A stretch of DNA of 64,000 bases from Sugiyamaella lignohabitans (taxonomy: Eukaryota > Ascomycota > Dipodascomycetes > Dipodascales > Trichomonascaceae): assembly GCF_001640025.1 (NCBI RefSeq), contig NC_031673.1, positions 248,001 to 312,000 of the forward strand, in the 5' to 3' direction. Both the position numbers and the translations under genes were made by a program. Shown here in pieces: positions 44,502 through 55,012 of the stretch (the first letter of the stretch is position 1; every line of letters begins with the position of its first letter). Under the pieces are notes generated by a model. It was not told the DNA's origin. It was given only the letters and a program-made list of their open reading frames with translations, and searched no databases.

Positions 44502-44743
44502 TTTGAATAGCAATAAATCAGTTTCAAGCTTATTAACCTTCTAAAATATTGTCCCAGGATGTCAGTCTAAATCTGTAATTTTTCACATGCGGCTTGACAA
44601 AAAATTCTTATCAGTGCTTCGATAGAGGTAAGGAACTGCACCTGCATCACCCCCCTGAACTTCTCTTATGGGACTAATTCTCCCTTCAGACCCTCTGACC
44701 TCACTTTACCAGTCCCAAAACCCCATGCTGAGGCCCCTAAGCC

Positions 44744-44783
44744 CGACTCAAGCCCGGCGAGAGAAGCCCAGCCGCTGGAGGCA
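44744..44783 (-). repeat. GC-hairpin relic
   Basis: CGACTCAAGCCCGGCGAGAG followed by CCCAGCCGCTGGAGGCA; the first hairpin is half deleted. Confidence 0.75.
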
Positions 44784-44888
44784 GCGTAAGAACGCCCTTA
44801 AAATTAACTGGTGTATTTTTTCTATATCTATGAAACAAGAATTTAGACGATTGTCTGTTTACCTGTTGTATTAATTATTAATGAAACG

Positions 44889-47288
44889 CTAGGACTTGAT
44901 CCAGCTGCTGACGGTACCAGCTGTGGTGTAAATCATGGCACCAAGACCGGCAACGGCAAGCACGACGTCTGCCAATACCATGTACCAAGACTGTTTGACT
45001 GCCTTCAGATGGAGCAGAGGCGGATAGATGTAGACTAGCGGGATACATGCAAAGCTTCCGATGAGAGCGACAAACTTGTCGAGATCATCGGCACCACCCC
45101 ATGCGACAAGGGCGGTCAAAAATGTGAGGAAAAACCGGAATACGTTCTTCTGCCACTTGATTTTAGTGTTGTATTTACCACTGCGAACAAATAGCCAGTT
45201 CTCCATGATACGAATGGCAGGGAACAGTTGCAAAGGTGTTGATAGCAGAATAGCTGCTGAATACAGGAACTGTACGCCATTGACAAAGTGCGAGTCTTGA
45301 GGCAGGTTGAGAATAATGACAGTCTTCACCTTGGTTCCATATGCGGCATATTGCAAAGCTCCCATGGACACAAATACTAAAGTGATGCCAACCATAACAC
45401 CAGCAAGAACAGGAGTGAACTTCTGAGGATGCTTCATCGATTCTTGAATGGGGATGATAAGTCCGATTCCTTCATAGGTGAAAATGGCTGTTCCAATAAA
45501 TAGCGTCCATGATTCACTGTTGAACATGACTACATCAGCAACTCCTTGTTCAGCAATGGTATGGGCGCCGTAGTAGTAAAGATACACAAGTCCAAGTAAA
45601 ATGAAGAAATCTGCTACCAAAGCAGTACCTGACAACTTGGCGATATCTCGAATCATTGACAGTGGTAAAAATACAATGAGTTGCAAGAAAATAAATACTT
45701 CAACTCTTATAAAAGTTTGATTATTGGTAACGGCCATTACAAATGCTTGTAGATTCTCCGATACAAACACGATATAAGCAGCAGCGAAACCGATCTGAGA
45801 AATGACAATGGAGAACAAGATCAACTGTCTCATTCGAGGACCGTATAACACGCCTCCAATATCACCAAAACTGCCACCTCCAACTCGGTTTTTCGACTCA
45901 ATAAGCAGCAAGAAACACCAATATGAAATGAGAGATACAAATACTAGCAATACTGAGCAAAATAACAGACCACCATTGGAGTAAGCTTTGGGCAAAAACA
46001 ACACACCAGTTCCGACGAAACTCTTTAGCAACAGCATTACAGCCTTTGTCTGGGTCGCATTACCGGGTCCATGATGAGCTGATTTCTTTCTTGATAACCG
46101 TGGTCTTGAAATAAGAGCACTGGTTTCATCTTGGTCCTGTTCCTCATCTCCGTTGCCATTTCCACCAGAACCAGCACCACCACTACCACCAACAGAAGCA
46201 CCACCAATGCCACCATAACCAAATGGACTCCCAGCGCCGTCTTCTTCATCGTCTTCATCTTCATCGTCTTCTAACTCTTCACCAGCAAAGTGTCCGTAAA
46301 TGCTCAAAAATTCAATGAAATTCCTTGTTAAAAATGCTGGACGACGAGTATTCTGAGACTCGGGATCATGACGATTTCGTGTTTGGTGGTTATGGGAGAT
46401 AAAGTTACGGCGGAATCCACCGGGTGCCTTGATATTCTTGGTATCAATAGGATGGCCATCAGGACCAACAATAGCCGGTCGAGGAAGGTCAAATGAGCGG
46501 GATCGGCCTCGTTTCGTAGCGGCATCTCCCTCTTCATGCTCTCGTTGCCAATTATACAGTTGACGAGTTATATCTCCACCTTGTAAACGAAGAGACATGA
46601 ACTTGTCATCATCGTCTACAACATCAGTAGCTCGATTACCAATTCCTGCGGTTCCGTTACCACCAGCACCATTACTAGTACCAGCAGTCAATCCATCATT
46701 GCTACCTAGACCAACACTACCGTCATAATCAGAACCAAAGTCACTTCCTCGGGCCTCACGAACTAAATGACGCCCAACTACCTTGACAATCTCAGGATCG
46801 GGGTTATCGATATCAATAATAGACGAGCCTTGGTCCGAAATAGATACCGCTGATGACCCAGGGATATTGCTACCTAGTAAATTACTAGGAGATGCACTGG
46901 ATGAAGACATGGCCCTTGATAATGTTCCGTTACCGCTACCATTACCAGTTCCATTACCATTGGAATTACCAATAGCATTGCTAGTACTTAAACTTGTGGC
47001 CAACCCACTTGAAACACCTCCGTTAATGGCATTTCCAAAGCTTTTCCGCTGTAAACTGAACGACCTTCGATCTGTAGAAAACACATTATCATCAAAATCT
47101 GATACAGCAGCAGGACTAGCACCTGTTCCAGGGCCAAGACTCCGTTGAGAAAACGAGCCTACTGTAACCGGGGATCCCAACCTCAAAGATGCTTGACGGA
47201 AAGGTGAGCCTGCCATCGACCCCCTACGGCTATTTGTGCTGTCATTAGCAGACTTAGGAGACGAAGAAATGGGTTTAGGAGATGACAT
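44889..47288 (-). CDS. AVT3/AVT4: Vacuolar amino acid transporter, AVT3/AVT4 type
   Basis: 799 aa from the ATG at 47288. An N-terminal cytosolic region of about 400 residues is rich in Ser, Asn and Gly with acidic runs, typical of Avt3/Avt4. The C-terminal ~400 residues form the amino acid/auxin permease domain with about 11 membrane helices. It begins at TKAVMLLLKSFVGTGVLFLP, the conserved first helix with the unwound GTGVLFLPKAY motif. These transporters export neutral (Avt3) or neutral and basic (Avt4) amino acids from the vacuole; which paralogue this is cannot be told by eye. A decayed GC-hairpin arm lies 105 bp past the stop. Confidence 0.9.
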   Translation of the reverse strand: MSSPKPISSSPKSANDSTNSRRGSMAGSPFRQASLRLGSPVTVGSFSQRSLGPGTGASPAAVSDFDDNVFSTDRRSFSLQRKSFGNAINGGVSSGLATSLSTSNAIGNSNGNGTGNGSGNGTLSRAMSSSSASPSNLLGSNIPGSSAVSISDQGSSIIDIDNPDPEIVKVVGRHLVREARGSDFGSDYDGSVGLGSNDGLTAGTSNGAGGNGTAGIGNRATDVVDDDDKFMSLRLQGGDITRQLYNWQREHEEGDAATKRGRSRSFDLPRPAIVGPDGHPIDTKNIKAPGGFRRNFISHNHQTRNRHDPESQNTRRPAFLTRNFIEFLSIYGHFAGEELEDDEDEDDEEDGAGSPFGYGGIGGASVGGSGGAGSGGNGNGDEEQDQDETSALISRPRLSRKKSAHHGPGNATQTKAVMLLLKSFVGTGVLFLPKAYSNGGLLFCSVLLVFVSLISYWCFLLLIESKNRVGGGSFGDIGGVLYGPRMRQLILFSIVISQIGFAAAYIVFVSENLQAFVMAVTNNQTFIRVEVFIFLQLIVFLPLSMIRDIAKLSGTALVADFFILLGLVYLYYYGAHTIAEQGVADVVMFNSESWTLFIGTAIFTYEGIGLIIPIQESMKHPQKFTPVLAGVMVGITLVFVSMGALQYAAYGTKVKTVIILNLPQDSHFVNGVQFLYSAAILLSTPLQLFPAIRIMENWLFVRSGKYNTKIKWQKNVFRFFLTFLTALVAWGGADDLDKFVALIGSFACIPLVYIYPPLLHLKAVKQSWYMVLADVVLAVAGLGAMIYTTAGTVSSWIKS

Positions 47289-48806
47289 AGTGTAACTCAA
47301 TGAATATCCAATCGAAATAGTATCAAAACAAACTATTGAACCTCTAATAAAGTACCGAGATCAAGTCGCGATCTCTGTGAACAGTCTCCAGGCTGGCAAT
47401 TCCAATATTACAACCAAAGCAAGAATCCAGGAATCCTATTCACCACTAATATACTCGAATTAGATGGCTAAGAAATCAAGACAAGATAAACTTGGTCACC
47501 TATATTTGATACAACAGTAGGTGCACTTGTTATCCCGAGTCCACTTGTGTATATATATTCTTATCTCGATTATCGCTAATCAGTACTCGATCAGATGGAT
47601 ATAGTCACTTGACAGTAATCAATGATGCAATTAATTGTCGGAAGGAAAAACCCGTCGATTATCGGCTCTTTAAATTGCAATATACAATCCACCTCGAAAT
47701 CAATCAACAACACAAAACTTTCCGTGTATTTGTTTGCGCCAGACGAATGTTAAGTTTCAGTGCACAAGCTGTTATCAACCACCGTCAATCGCCCTCCTCA
47801 CTAATAACATTACACGGCGCTCCTCGACAGCACGAAATTAACCTCTGATCGCGCGCCGTGTCACCCTTGCCTACTCGGACTCCGGTCACATGACAATTAA
47901 CCATCTCTACCCGGGTCCTTTCCGTGGGGGTTCCTCGGAAACCGGCTCCAACATGACCCGACCCTGTGCTAATCTTACGCAATTGCTCTTAGATTAATCC
48001 TTCCTTCTTTGTTGGTTGCTTAACTTTGGTACTGTAGGGGTGGTTCTGCCTCCGGCGGCTGGGGCTCCGCCCCAGACCCCGCTGCTCCTCTCGCTTCGCT
48101 CGAGTCGTTATTTGGGGGAGCCAGGACTTGTCGGGAGAAAGACATTGCCTCGATTAAAGAATTCTTTTCTCGATGAAATTCTTTGGTTTACTTGATATTT
48201 TCCTTCTCTAATACCACGAAGTCACTGAGCATCATGTTCAGCCCGCCAAGTGCTATTCGACTCAAAATTCAGGAGCAACCCTTACAATCTTTTCAACAGA
48301 AAATCCGAAAACAATTCTCCAATTAATACCAGAGAACCAAGAGTTTAGCCAAAGATTTCGGCTGCTAAAGTAGTTGACTAAGTAGAGGTGCTATGCATGT
48401 TCTGTCGATCTCTTGTGGACCCTGCATCTGGAAGCCAACAGCTTTCCTAACAAATTTAACAAATCCTTACCAATATTACATAATCTAGTGGATATCCAGG
48501 TCAAAATCGACATTAGCGTACCTATGTTTTGTCTACAGCTGACAAAGGAGACTCTTGCCAACGACTTGGTCCACCACCCTGGAATATGGTCAGATCTGGA
48601 TCATATACCTCGTATGAACCTCCGACAATTCCGATGTATAGTACGGGTTATCAAAAGCCTTTTTCTGAAATCAATTGCTCTTCACTTCCACTAAATTTAA
48701 TATTGGGGTTCAGGGAACAAAATGTCTAATTGAATTCGTATAAGATCTTATGTTTGAATGTTTCATCATGCATTAATATAATATAAATAAAGTCGTAACA
48801 GTTGGT
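47289..48806. other. Intergenic 1.5 kb between the AVT-type gene and RPC25
   Basis: Contains one hairpin arm (48047) and short coding-like fragments near 48411-48730 that I could not support as a gene. Confidence 0.5.
48047..48107 (+). repeat. GC-hairpin arm, single
   Basis: Intact type A arm. Confidence 0.9.
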
Positions 48807-49534
48807 CTATTCCCACCAGGATACAAGACCCATACCGTCAGTTTGGCAGGATCCAATAATAGAATAAGGTGGCACTTGGTTGTGGACCTGTTCTTCTTCT
48901 TCAACGCCTGGTCTTTTTGGTGGTTGGTTACTGAATATCTCTTGCTCAACTCTGAATCGAATTTTCTCGTTGGTATCAATATACAATTCGCTTTCTTCAG
49001 TCTTCCACAACCAAGCTTGTTCTCTGGGAACAAATGAACACTCTTCAAAGAGCAATGACTTTGGAATATGAATATCGTCGAAGAACTCCATCTTGACATT
49101 GATGCCCTCCTCGGTACAAGAAGATACCCATCCCACGAGAATCTCGCCCACAAACGGTCTAAAAACAATCATTCTAAACACAGCTGCCCAAAGTTAGCAC
49201 CAAATCAAACCAAACAAGCACTCATGACCCCTCGCAACCGACTCGAGCGCAGCGAGAGGAGCAGTGGGGTCTGGGGCCCAGCCGCCGGAGGCACACCCCC
49301 ACCACCCAAAAAACACAACCACTTACTCTTAACAAATACAGCACCGTCACCAGGTCGTATTAACCCGTCTCCTAGAGACTCAATGTCATATAAACAGATG
49401 CATAACCCGACGTTTGGGATGACGCGATTAGCGTACTTGCGGTTGATCTCCTGGCTCAGTGCCTCGGGAGTCTGCTTGTCGAACTCAGACGGTTCCAGCC
49501 TGATAGTATCAGATATCTTCGTCAGAACAAACAT
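48807..49534 (-). CDS. RPC25: RNA polymerase III subunit C25 (Rpc25), two exons
   Basis: Exon 1 is 49327-49534, the intron is 49184-49326 (donor GTAAGT, branch CTAAC, acceptor CAG), and exon 2 is 48807-49183; 194 aa. It is the stalk subunit of Pol III, paralogue of Rpb7. Exon 1 gives MFVLTKISDTIRLEPSEFD and IPNVGLCICLYDIESL; exon 2 gives VFRMIVFRPFVGEILVGWV, the S1-like domain, and the signature end GSCQTDGMGLVSWWE, which is nearly invariant in Rpc25. The joint reads KTVFR. A GC-hairpin arm with an internal deletion (49239-49293) sits in the intron. Confidence 0.95.
49239..49293 (-). repeat. GC-hairpin arm with deletion, in RPC25 intron
   Basis: Type A end; the first hairpin is reduced to CTGGGGCCCAG, an 8-bp internal loss that still leaves a short palindrome. 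Confidence 0.88.
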
Positions 49535-49734
49535 CTCAAAAGGCGAGCTCCCCCGGTCGTCTATGTGTATTTCTCTCGGACCGTTTGTTTCTGTGAAATT
49601 TATGTACTCTCATCCTCCTCCTGCCGCTGCTTCTCTGAAAAATAATTCCCGTCAGCCGTTCCAACTTGCATATCCTGCGTTACCCCTGGTTTTGCTTCAA
49701 CTGGCGAAACGGGTACACCGTCAGGGGTGGGGTC

Positions 49735-49795
49735 TGCCTCCGGCGGCTGGGGCTCCGCCCCAGACCCCACTGCTCCTCTCGCTGCGCTCGAGTCG
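49735..49795 (+). repeat. GC-hairpin arm, single
   Basis: Intact type A arm about 200 bp upstream of RPC25. Confidence 0.9.
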
Positions 49796-50285
49796 GTTGC
49801 TGGGAGGGGAGAGGGGGTCAGTATCATTTTGGGGTGGGCAGATGTGCGGGTTCAAAGGTATAAGAAGAGCACTGAACCCCAAATAATTCAACAGAAAGCC
49901 ATTGAAATAGCAATTTTCACCTTTCAAAATTGATCTATACGGCTCAGAATTGATGCTTTCATTGGTACCGACAGACTTCTAAAAGAAGGAAACGCCCAAC
50001 ACAGGCTGTTTCTGTATCCTCACTGCAGACGGTGTCGACTGAGGGTCACTCTCAGTTGTACTTTCAGTACCTACATTCCAGAAACAATTGACAAAAAGTC
50101 TTTTAATGGATTTTAATATATGCTTTTTACTCAGTTCAGATGCTTAATGTTTTTTTTTCCTTTTCCAATAGTTTTACATTTCCACGGCCGGCAGACTGAA
50201 CTCACCCGGGACTCCCAACTTCGTCCCCAGTTCCACAAACCCACCCACTACCAAAACGTTTTTAAAACACGGGGCTCCCCACGCC

Positions 50286-50346
50286 CGACTCGAGCGAAGC
50301 GAGAGGAGCAGCGGGGTCTGGGGCGGAGCCCCAGCCGCCGGAGGCA
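50286..50346 (-). repeat. GC-hairpin arm, single
   Basis: Intact type A arm about 350 bp upstream of SDH1. Confidence 0.9.
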
Positions 50347-50691
50347 GACACCCAAACCTGGGGTACTGCGGCTGGCCGATTCATGCCGACAGCGGTCGCG
50401 ACTTTTCCCGGCGGATCAGTTGTCAACCGGGAGGTTAGGGTAGTCGGTCGGAGCACAGCAGCGACGAAAAATAAAATACAGCGGCTATGATTGGTCGGAC
50501 AGGAGGAATAGTTAGAGCGATGGAGATAGACAATAGGGTCAGGTTTTTCGACCCGTCTCCACATAAAATATTTGATAGGAGGAGGAACCAGGACCAAGAT
50601 CATCAACAGACGAGAACACTTTTGTTGGCATTTGGTGACAAGATTCGATTCATTTGTTGGTAATAAACGGGTCGGTTAAAACGAAGTCAAA

Positions 50692-53162
50692 ATGCTGAGT
50701 GCTCTTAAGAGAACTCCATTGGTAAGTGATTGCGAGCAGGTGCAATTCGCGTGGTCCGAGTCCCTGCCAACTGCACTACAATCTGGAATTGGTGGAATTA
50801 AGTCTGTCCAGAACTGGAATTTGTGAATTTTATGACCCGGACATTTCTCCGTAAAAGCAGTTTATGAACCAAGACGGCATTCAGCCTTGTTTTCAGTCAT
50901 ATCCGGCCGTAATATGTCAAGTCATGTCAAGCCATGTTCCCCCATGGTCTGGTTCATATCCAGCTGGCCCCAATTTGCGGATTCGACTTTTCACAGCCGA
51001 GAGTCAGTAGTAATTGACAATGGCATATTCCATCCATTTCATTCGTAACCGATATACTAACGAGATGCCAGAAAAATGGCGCTGCCAGATCGTTCCACAC
51101 TTCACGCAGTGTCAGCAAGATCTTTTCCCAGCAGGTAAGTCTCTCACGGATGGCAGTGTGCCTCCGGCGGCTGGGGCTCTGCCCCAGACCCCGTGGTGCT
51201 CGCTTCGCGAGCTTCCGGGACCGTAGACGCACTACTCGAGCGAAGCGAGAGTAGCCACGGGGTCTGGGGCAGAGCCCCAGCCGCCGGAGGCAGGCCCCAG
51301 GCCCCCAGAACGAATAAGAACTAACCCGTATGAAGCCCATCCGAGCCCAGGAGGCCAGTAAGCATGTCAGTTCGAAGTATCCAGTGATTGACCACGAGTA
51401 CGACGCCATTGTGGTTGGTGCCGGTGGTGCAGGTCTGCGTGCTGCTTTCGGTTTGGCCGAGGCTGGTTTCAATACAGCTTGTATTTCCAAGTTGTTTCCT
51501 ACTCGTTCGCACACAGTAGCTGCTCAAGGTGGTATTAATGCTGCTCTTGGTAACATGCACCCTGATAACTGGAAGTGGCACATGTACGACACAGTCAAGG
51601 GATCCGATTGGTTGGGTGACCAAGATGCTATTCACTATATGACTAAGGAGGCACCTCAATCCATTATCGAGTTGGAACACTATGGTGTGCCATTCTCTCG
51701 TAACGATGAGGGCCGTATCTACCAACGTGCTTTTGGTGGTCAATCCAAGGAGTTCGGTAAGGGTGGTCAAGCATACCGTACTTGTGCCGTTGCTGATAGA
51801 ACCGGTCATGCTTTATTACATTCCTTATATGGACAGTCTTTGCGACACAATACTAATTTCTTCATTGAGTTCTTTGCCATGGATTTGCTGATGCAGGATG
51901 GCGAGTGTGTGGGTGTCATGGCCTATAACCAGGAAGATGGTACTCTACATAGATTCCGTGCTCACAAGACCGTTTTGGCCACTGGTGGATACGGAAGAGC
52001 ATATTTCTCATGTACCTCTGCTCACACATGTACAGGAGATGGTCTTGCTATGGTTACCAGAGCTGGTTTGCCATTACAAGATTTGGAGTTTGTTCAATTC
52101 CATCCTACTGGTATTTATGGATCAGGATGTTTGATTACTGAAGGATCTCGTGGTGAAGGTGGTTACTTGTTGAACAAGAACGGTGAACGTTTCATGGAGA
52201 GATATGCTCCTACTGCCAAGGATTTGGCTTCTCGTGACGTTGTTTCTCGTTCCATGACTTTGGAAATCAGAGAGGGCCGTGGTGTTGGTCCTGAAAATGA
52301 CCACATCTACTTGCAATTGTCTCACTTGCCTGCCGAGGTGTTGAAGGAGAGATTGCCTGGTATTTCTGAGACTGCTGCTATTTTCGCAGGTGTCGATGTC
52401 ACCAAGGAACCTATTCCTGTTCTTCCTACCGTCCACTATAACATGGGTGGTATTCCTACCAAGTGGACCGGTGAGGCTCTTACTGTGGATGAGAACGGAA
52501 ACGACAAGGTTGTTCCTGGTCTGTATGCATGTGGTGAAGCTGCCTGTGTTTCCGTTCACGGAGCCAACAGATTGGGTGCCAACTCATTGCTTGATTTGGT
52601 TGTATTTGGTCGTGCTGTTGCCCACACTATCCGTGACCAATTGACTCCTGGTACTCCTCTTAAACCCGTTTCTGCTGATATTGGTCATGAGTCTATTGCC
52701 AACCTTGACAAGGTCCGTACTGCTACTGGATCCAAGTCCACTGCCGAGATCCGTCTTAATATGCAAAAGGTCATGCAAACCGATGTGTCTGTATTCAGAA
52801 CTCAAGAGTCTCTTGAAGATGGTGTCAGACGTATTACCGAGGTTGACAAGTCTATTGTTGACTTGGGTACCACTGACCGTTCTATGATCTGGAACAGTGA
52901 CCTTGTCGAGTCTCTTGAATTACAGAACCTGTTGACCTGTGCCATGCAAACTGCTTACTCTGCTGTTGCTCGTAAGGAGTCTCGTGGTGCTCATGCCCGT
53001 GAAGATTATCCCGAACGTGACGACGTCAACTGGATGAAGCACACTCTTTCATGGCAAGACAAGCCCGGTGACCCCGTCAAGCTCGGCTACAGAAACGTCA
53101 TCTCCACCACACTCGACGAGGCCGAGTGCCCTTCAGTGCCTCCTGCCAAGCGTGTCTATTAA
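50692..53162 (+). CDS. SDH1: Succinate dehydrogenase flavoprotein subunit, three exons
   Basis: FAD subunit of complex II. Exon 1 is 50692-50721 ([10 protein letters not shown]), exon 2 is 51072-51134 ([20 protein letters not shown] plus one Gln), and exon 3 runs to 53162. Exons 1-2 form the mitochondrial presequence. The exon 3 acceptor is either AAG (exon from 51336) or CAG (exon from 51351), both in frame, giving 639 or 634 aa. The mature protein shows the FAD-binding motif [20 protein letters not shown], the His of SHTVAAQGG that carries covalent FAD, and the active-site region [19 protein letters not shown]. Intron 2 (51135 onward) contains an inverted GC-hairpin pair; intron 1 is 350 nt. 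A single arm starts 71 bp after the stop. Confidence 0.95.
51159..51292. repeat. GC-hairpin inverted pair in SDH1 intron 2
   Basis: Arm 51159-51212 (type C) and arm 51231-51292 (type A variant CTCTCGCTTCGCTCGAG with CTACTC), 18-bp spacer. Confidence 0.92.
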
Positions 53163-53233
53163 CGAACTCAAACAAACAACGTAAATATATTTTTGTAATC
53201 GCTTTTTTTGCGGGTCCTTTGGGGTTCCGGGTC

Positions 53234-53287
53234 TGCCTCCGGCGGCTGGGGCTCCGCCCCAGACCCTGGTTGTGCTCGCTTCGCGAG
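53234..53287 (+). repeat. GC-hairpin arm 71 bp after SDH1 stop
   Basis: Intact type C arm, sense orientation. Confidence 0.9.
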
Positions 53288-53514
53288 CCGCTGGGTCTTT
53301 GCTGGTTCGGTTTTTGTGGCAGTGCTGTTGTAGGCAGAGTCGAAGAAGACTGAATTGTGATATCTGTCCATTGAATAGAGGTGACCCGGGCTCAGGGGGA
53401 ATCGGGACTCATGCGGCGTAAGTCGTGACGCGGGTCGAAATGTTCGTGAAGATGCGCTTGGTAGATCACTCTTCATTATATTATTCACAGTTTAGGTTTG
53501 GAGTCAAGTTCAAG

Positions 53515-54193
53515 ATGTATGGTGATATTGCGAATAAACTGATTCAGGACGCCAAGCTGACTCAGATGCTTGAAACTCTTCCTCTGTATCAGGAAGAACT
53601 GGTTCGAAGTATAGTGAGAGAGGTGCGGGACCTGCATCGCGATACTGAAGCGGTGCTGGCACGGTATGGAGGTGAACTTCCGACTCAAGACAGAAAAGTT
53701 GCTTGTTGGATCTTTGTACAGCATCTGTGTATGAGGAGAAACAAGCGTTGTTTGCTGGCGTACCAACGTCTACGATCTACTCGTTTGGATGCAATGGCAT
53801 GGAACGATGTAGACACCATGGACCAAGAGGTGCTCAACAACCTCAACCCGAATGAACAAGATTATTTACGAGATTATTCCGAGTTATTGGTAGATTACAA
53901 AGGCGAGTGGGTGGATGTTGACTTGACAGGATCACTAGAGCCACCACGGGATCTCTTCATCGACGTCCGAGTCCTGAAAGATGCTGGTGAGATCCAGACC
54001 GAATATGGGTAAGTTTTAGTTGTTCGTCGCGCAAATGAGTGATCAGAGGTTTTAAATTCAATTGATTCGTATGCTTCAACATCATACTAACATCATGTTT
54101 AGTGTTTTCAATCTCACTAAGAACAGTCAGTTTTTCGTGCGCCAAGCAGACGTCCAGCGTCTCATCCAGCAAGGCTATCTTCAGAAGCTGTAA
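53515..54193 (+). CDS. PSF1: GINS complex subunit Psf1, two exons
   Basis: Exon 1 is 53515-54008, the intron is 54009-54102 (donor GTAAGT, branch TACTAAC, acceptor TTTAG), and exon 2 is 54103-54193; 194 aa. Psf1 is part of GINS, which with Cdc45 and Mcm2-7 forms the replicative CMG helicase. Landmarks are MYGDIANKLIQDAK, CMRRNKRCLLAYQRLR and FIDVRVLKDAGEIQTEYG, joined across the intron to VFNLTKNSQFFVRQADVQRL. The frame is open 30 codons upstream, but MYGD is the family start. Confidence 0.95.
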
Positions 54194-55012
54194 ATGAAAG
54201 ATCGAGATCAATGCTGTTTAACCTGTGATTCTACAGTTTCTATTTCTGGTTTCGAATTGGATTCAATCCCTGGTCCAGTTACGCTTGAAGCACGCATACA
54301 CAGGAAGCGGGCACGTACTCACTGATCCCTTCGATTAAAAGCATTAGGACTCCCAAACCCAAATACTCAAGGTGTATATGACTAATTGTTGAAGGATTTG
54401 GTGGAGTTGGTGCGGTAATTGGTGGAGTAATTGGTGGAGGATTGGTATTCTTATGCTCCAAAAAGCATCCTATCGATGTCAATAGCGATGCCGCTGTATT
54501 TATTTATTATTTAATTTATTCATAGATTTCACAGGGGATCTTTGCTGGGTCCAAATATAACGAGGAAGTGTTTCTTGAACGCTTTTGGCAGTTTCTGGGG
54601 ATTCTACTATGCTAACCTCCCATTGATCCTGCTATTCACGAATCTTAAGTTGTTCTGGGACCTCCTGAGTCCGACTCGAGCGCAGCGAGAGGAGCAGCGG
54701 GGTCTGGGGCGGAGCCCCAGCCGCCGGAGGCAGTACCCCACCAGAAAATAAACCTCGAGTACAAAAATTGAAACCCCAGGGGTCGTCAGGTATAGAGGCA
54801 GGAGGAAGAGTGCATAAGTGCACATGCGATGGTGCAGATATGCGGCGCCACGGAGCGGTGTGGTTTTATTCGTAATCGAAGACTACTGTAGAAGCAGCAT
54901 CAACCACCAACACAGACAACCAGTACAAAGAAATTGGCCAGGCAATCAGAATAGACTGAAATATAAATCGAATTCCAGGTGCCAGTAACAGAAATAGAAT
55001 AGCCAAATAGCA
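54194..55012. other. PSF1-RPT1 intergenic region
   Basis: One hairpin arm at 54672; otherwise no ORF or RNA gene seen. Confidence 0.55.
54672..54732 (-). repeat. GC-hairpin arm, single
   Basis: Intact type A arm about 280 bp upstream of RPT1. Confidence 0.9.

Larger units (their letters stand above)
49535..50691. other. Divergent RPC25/SDH1 promoter region
   Basis: Contains two single hairpin arms in opposite orientation (49735 and 50286). No gene. Confidence 0.55.

Noticed and set aside
48411..48730. Coding-like fragment on the plus strand (segment PPPWNMVRSGSYTSYEPP)
   Set aside because: Short, interrupted, no start or splice signals that extend it, no recognised family; at most a gene relic.
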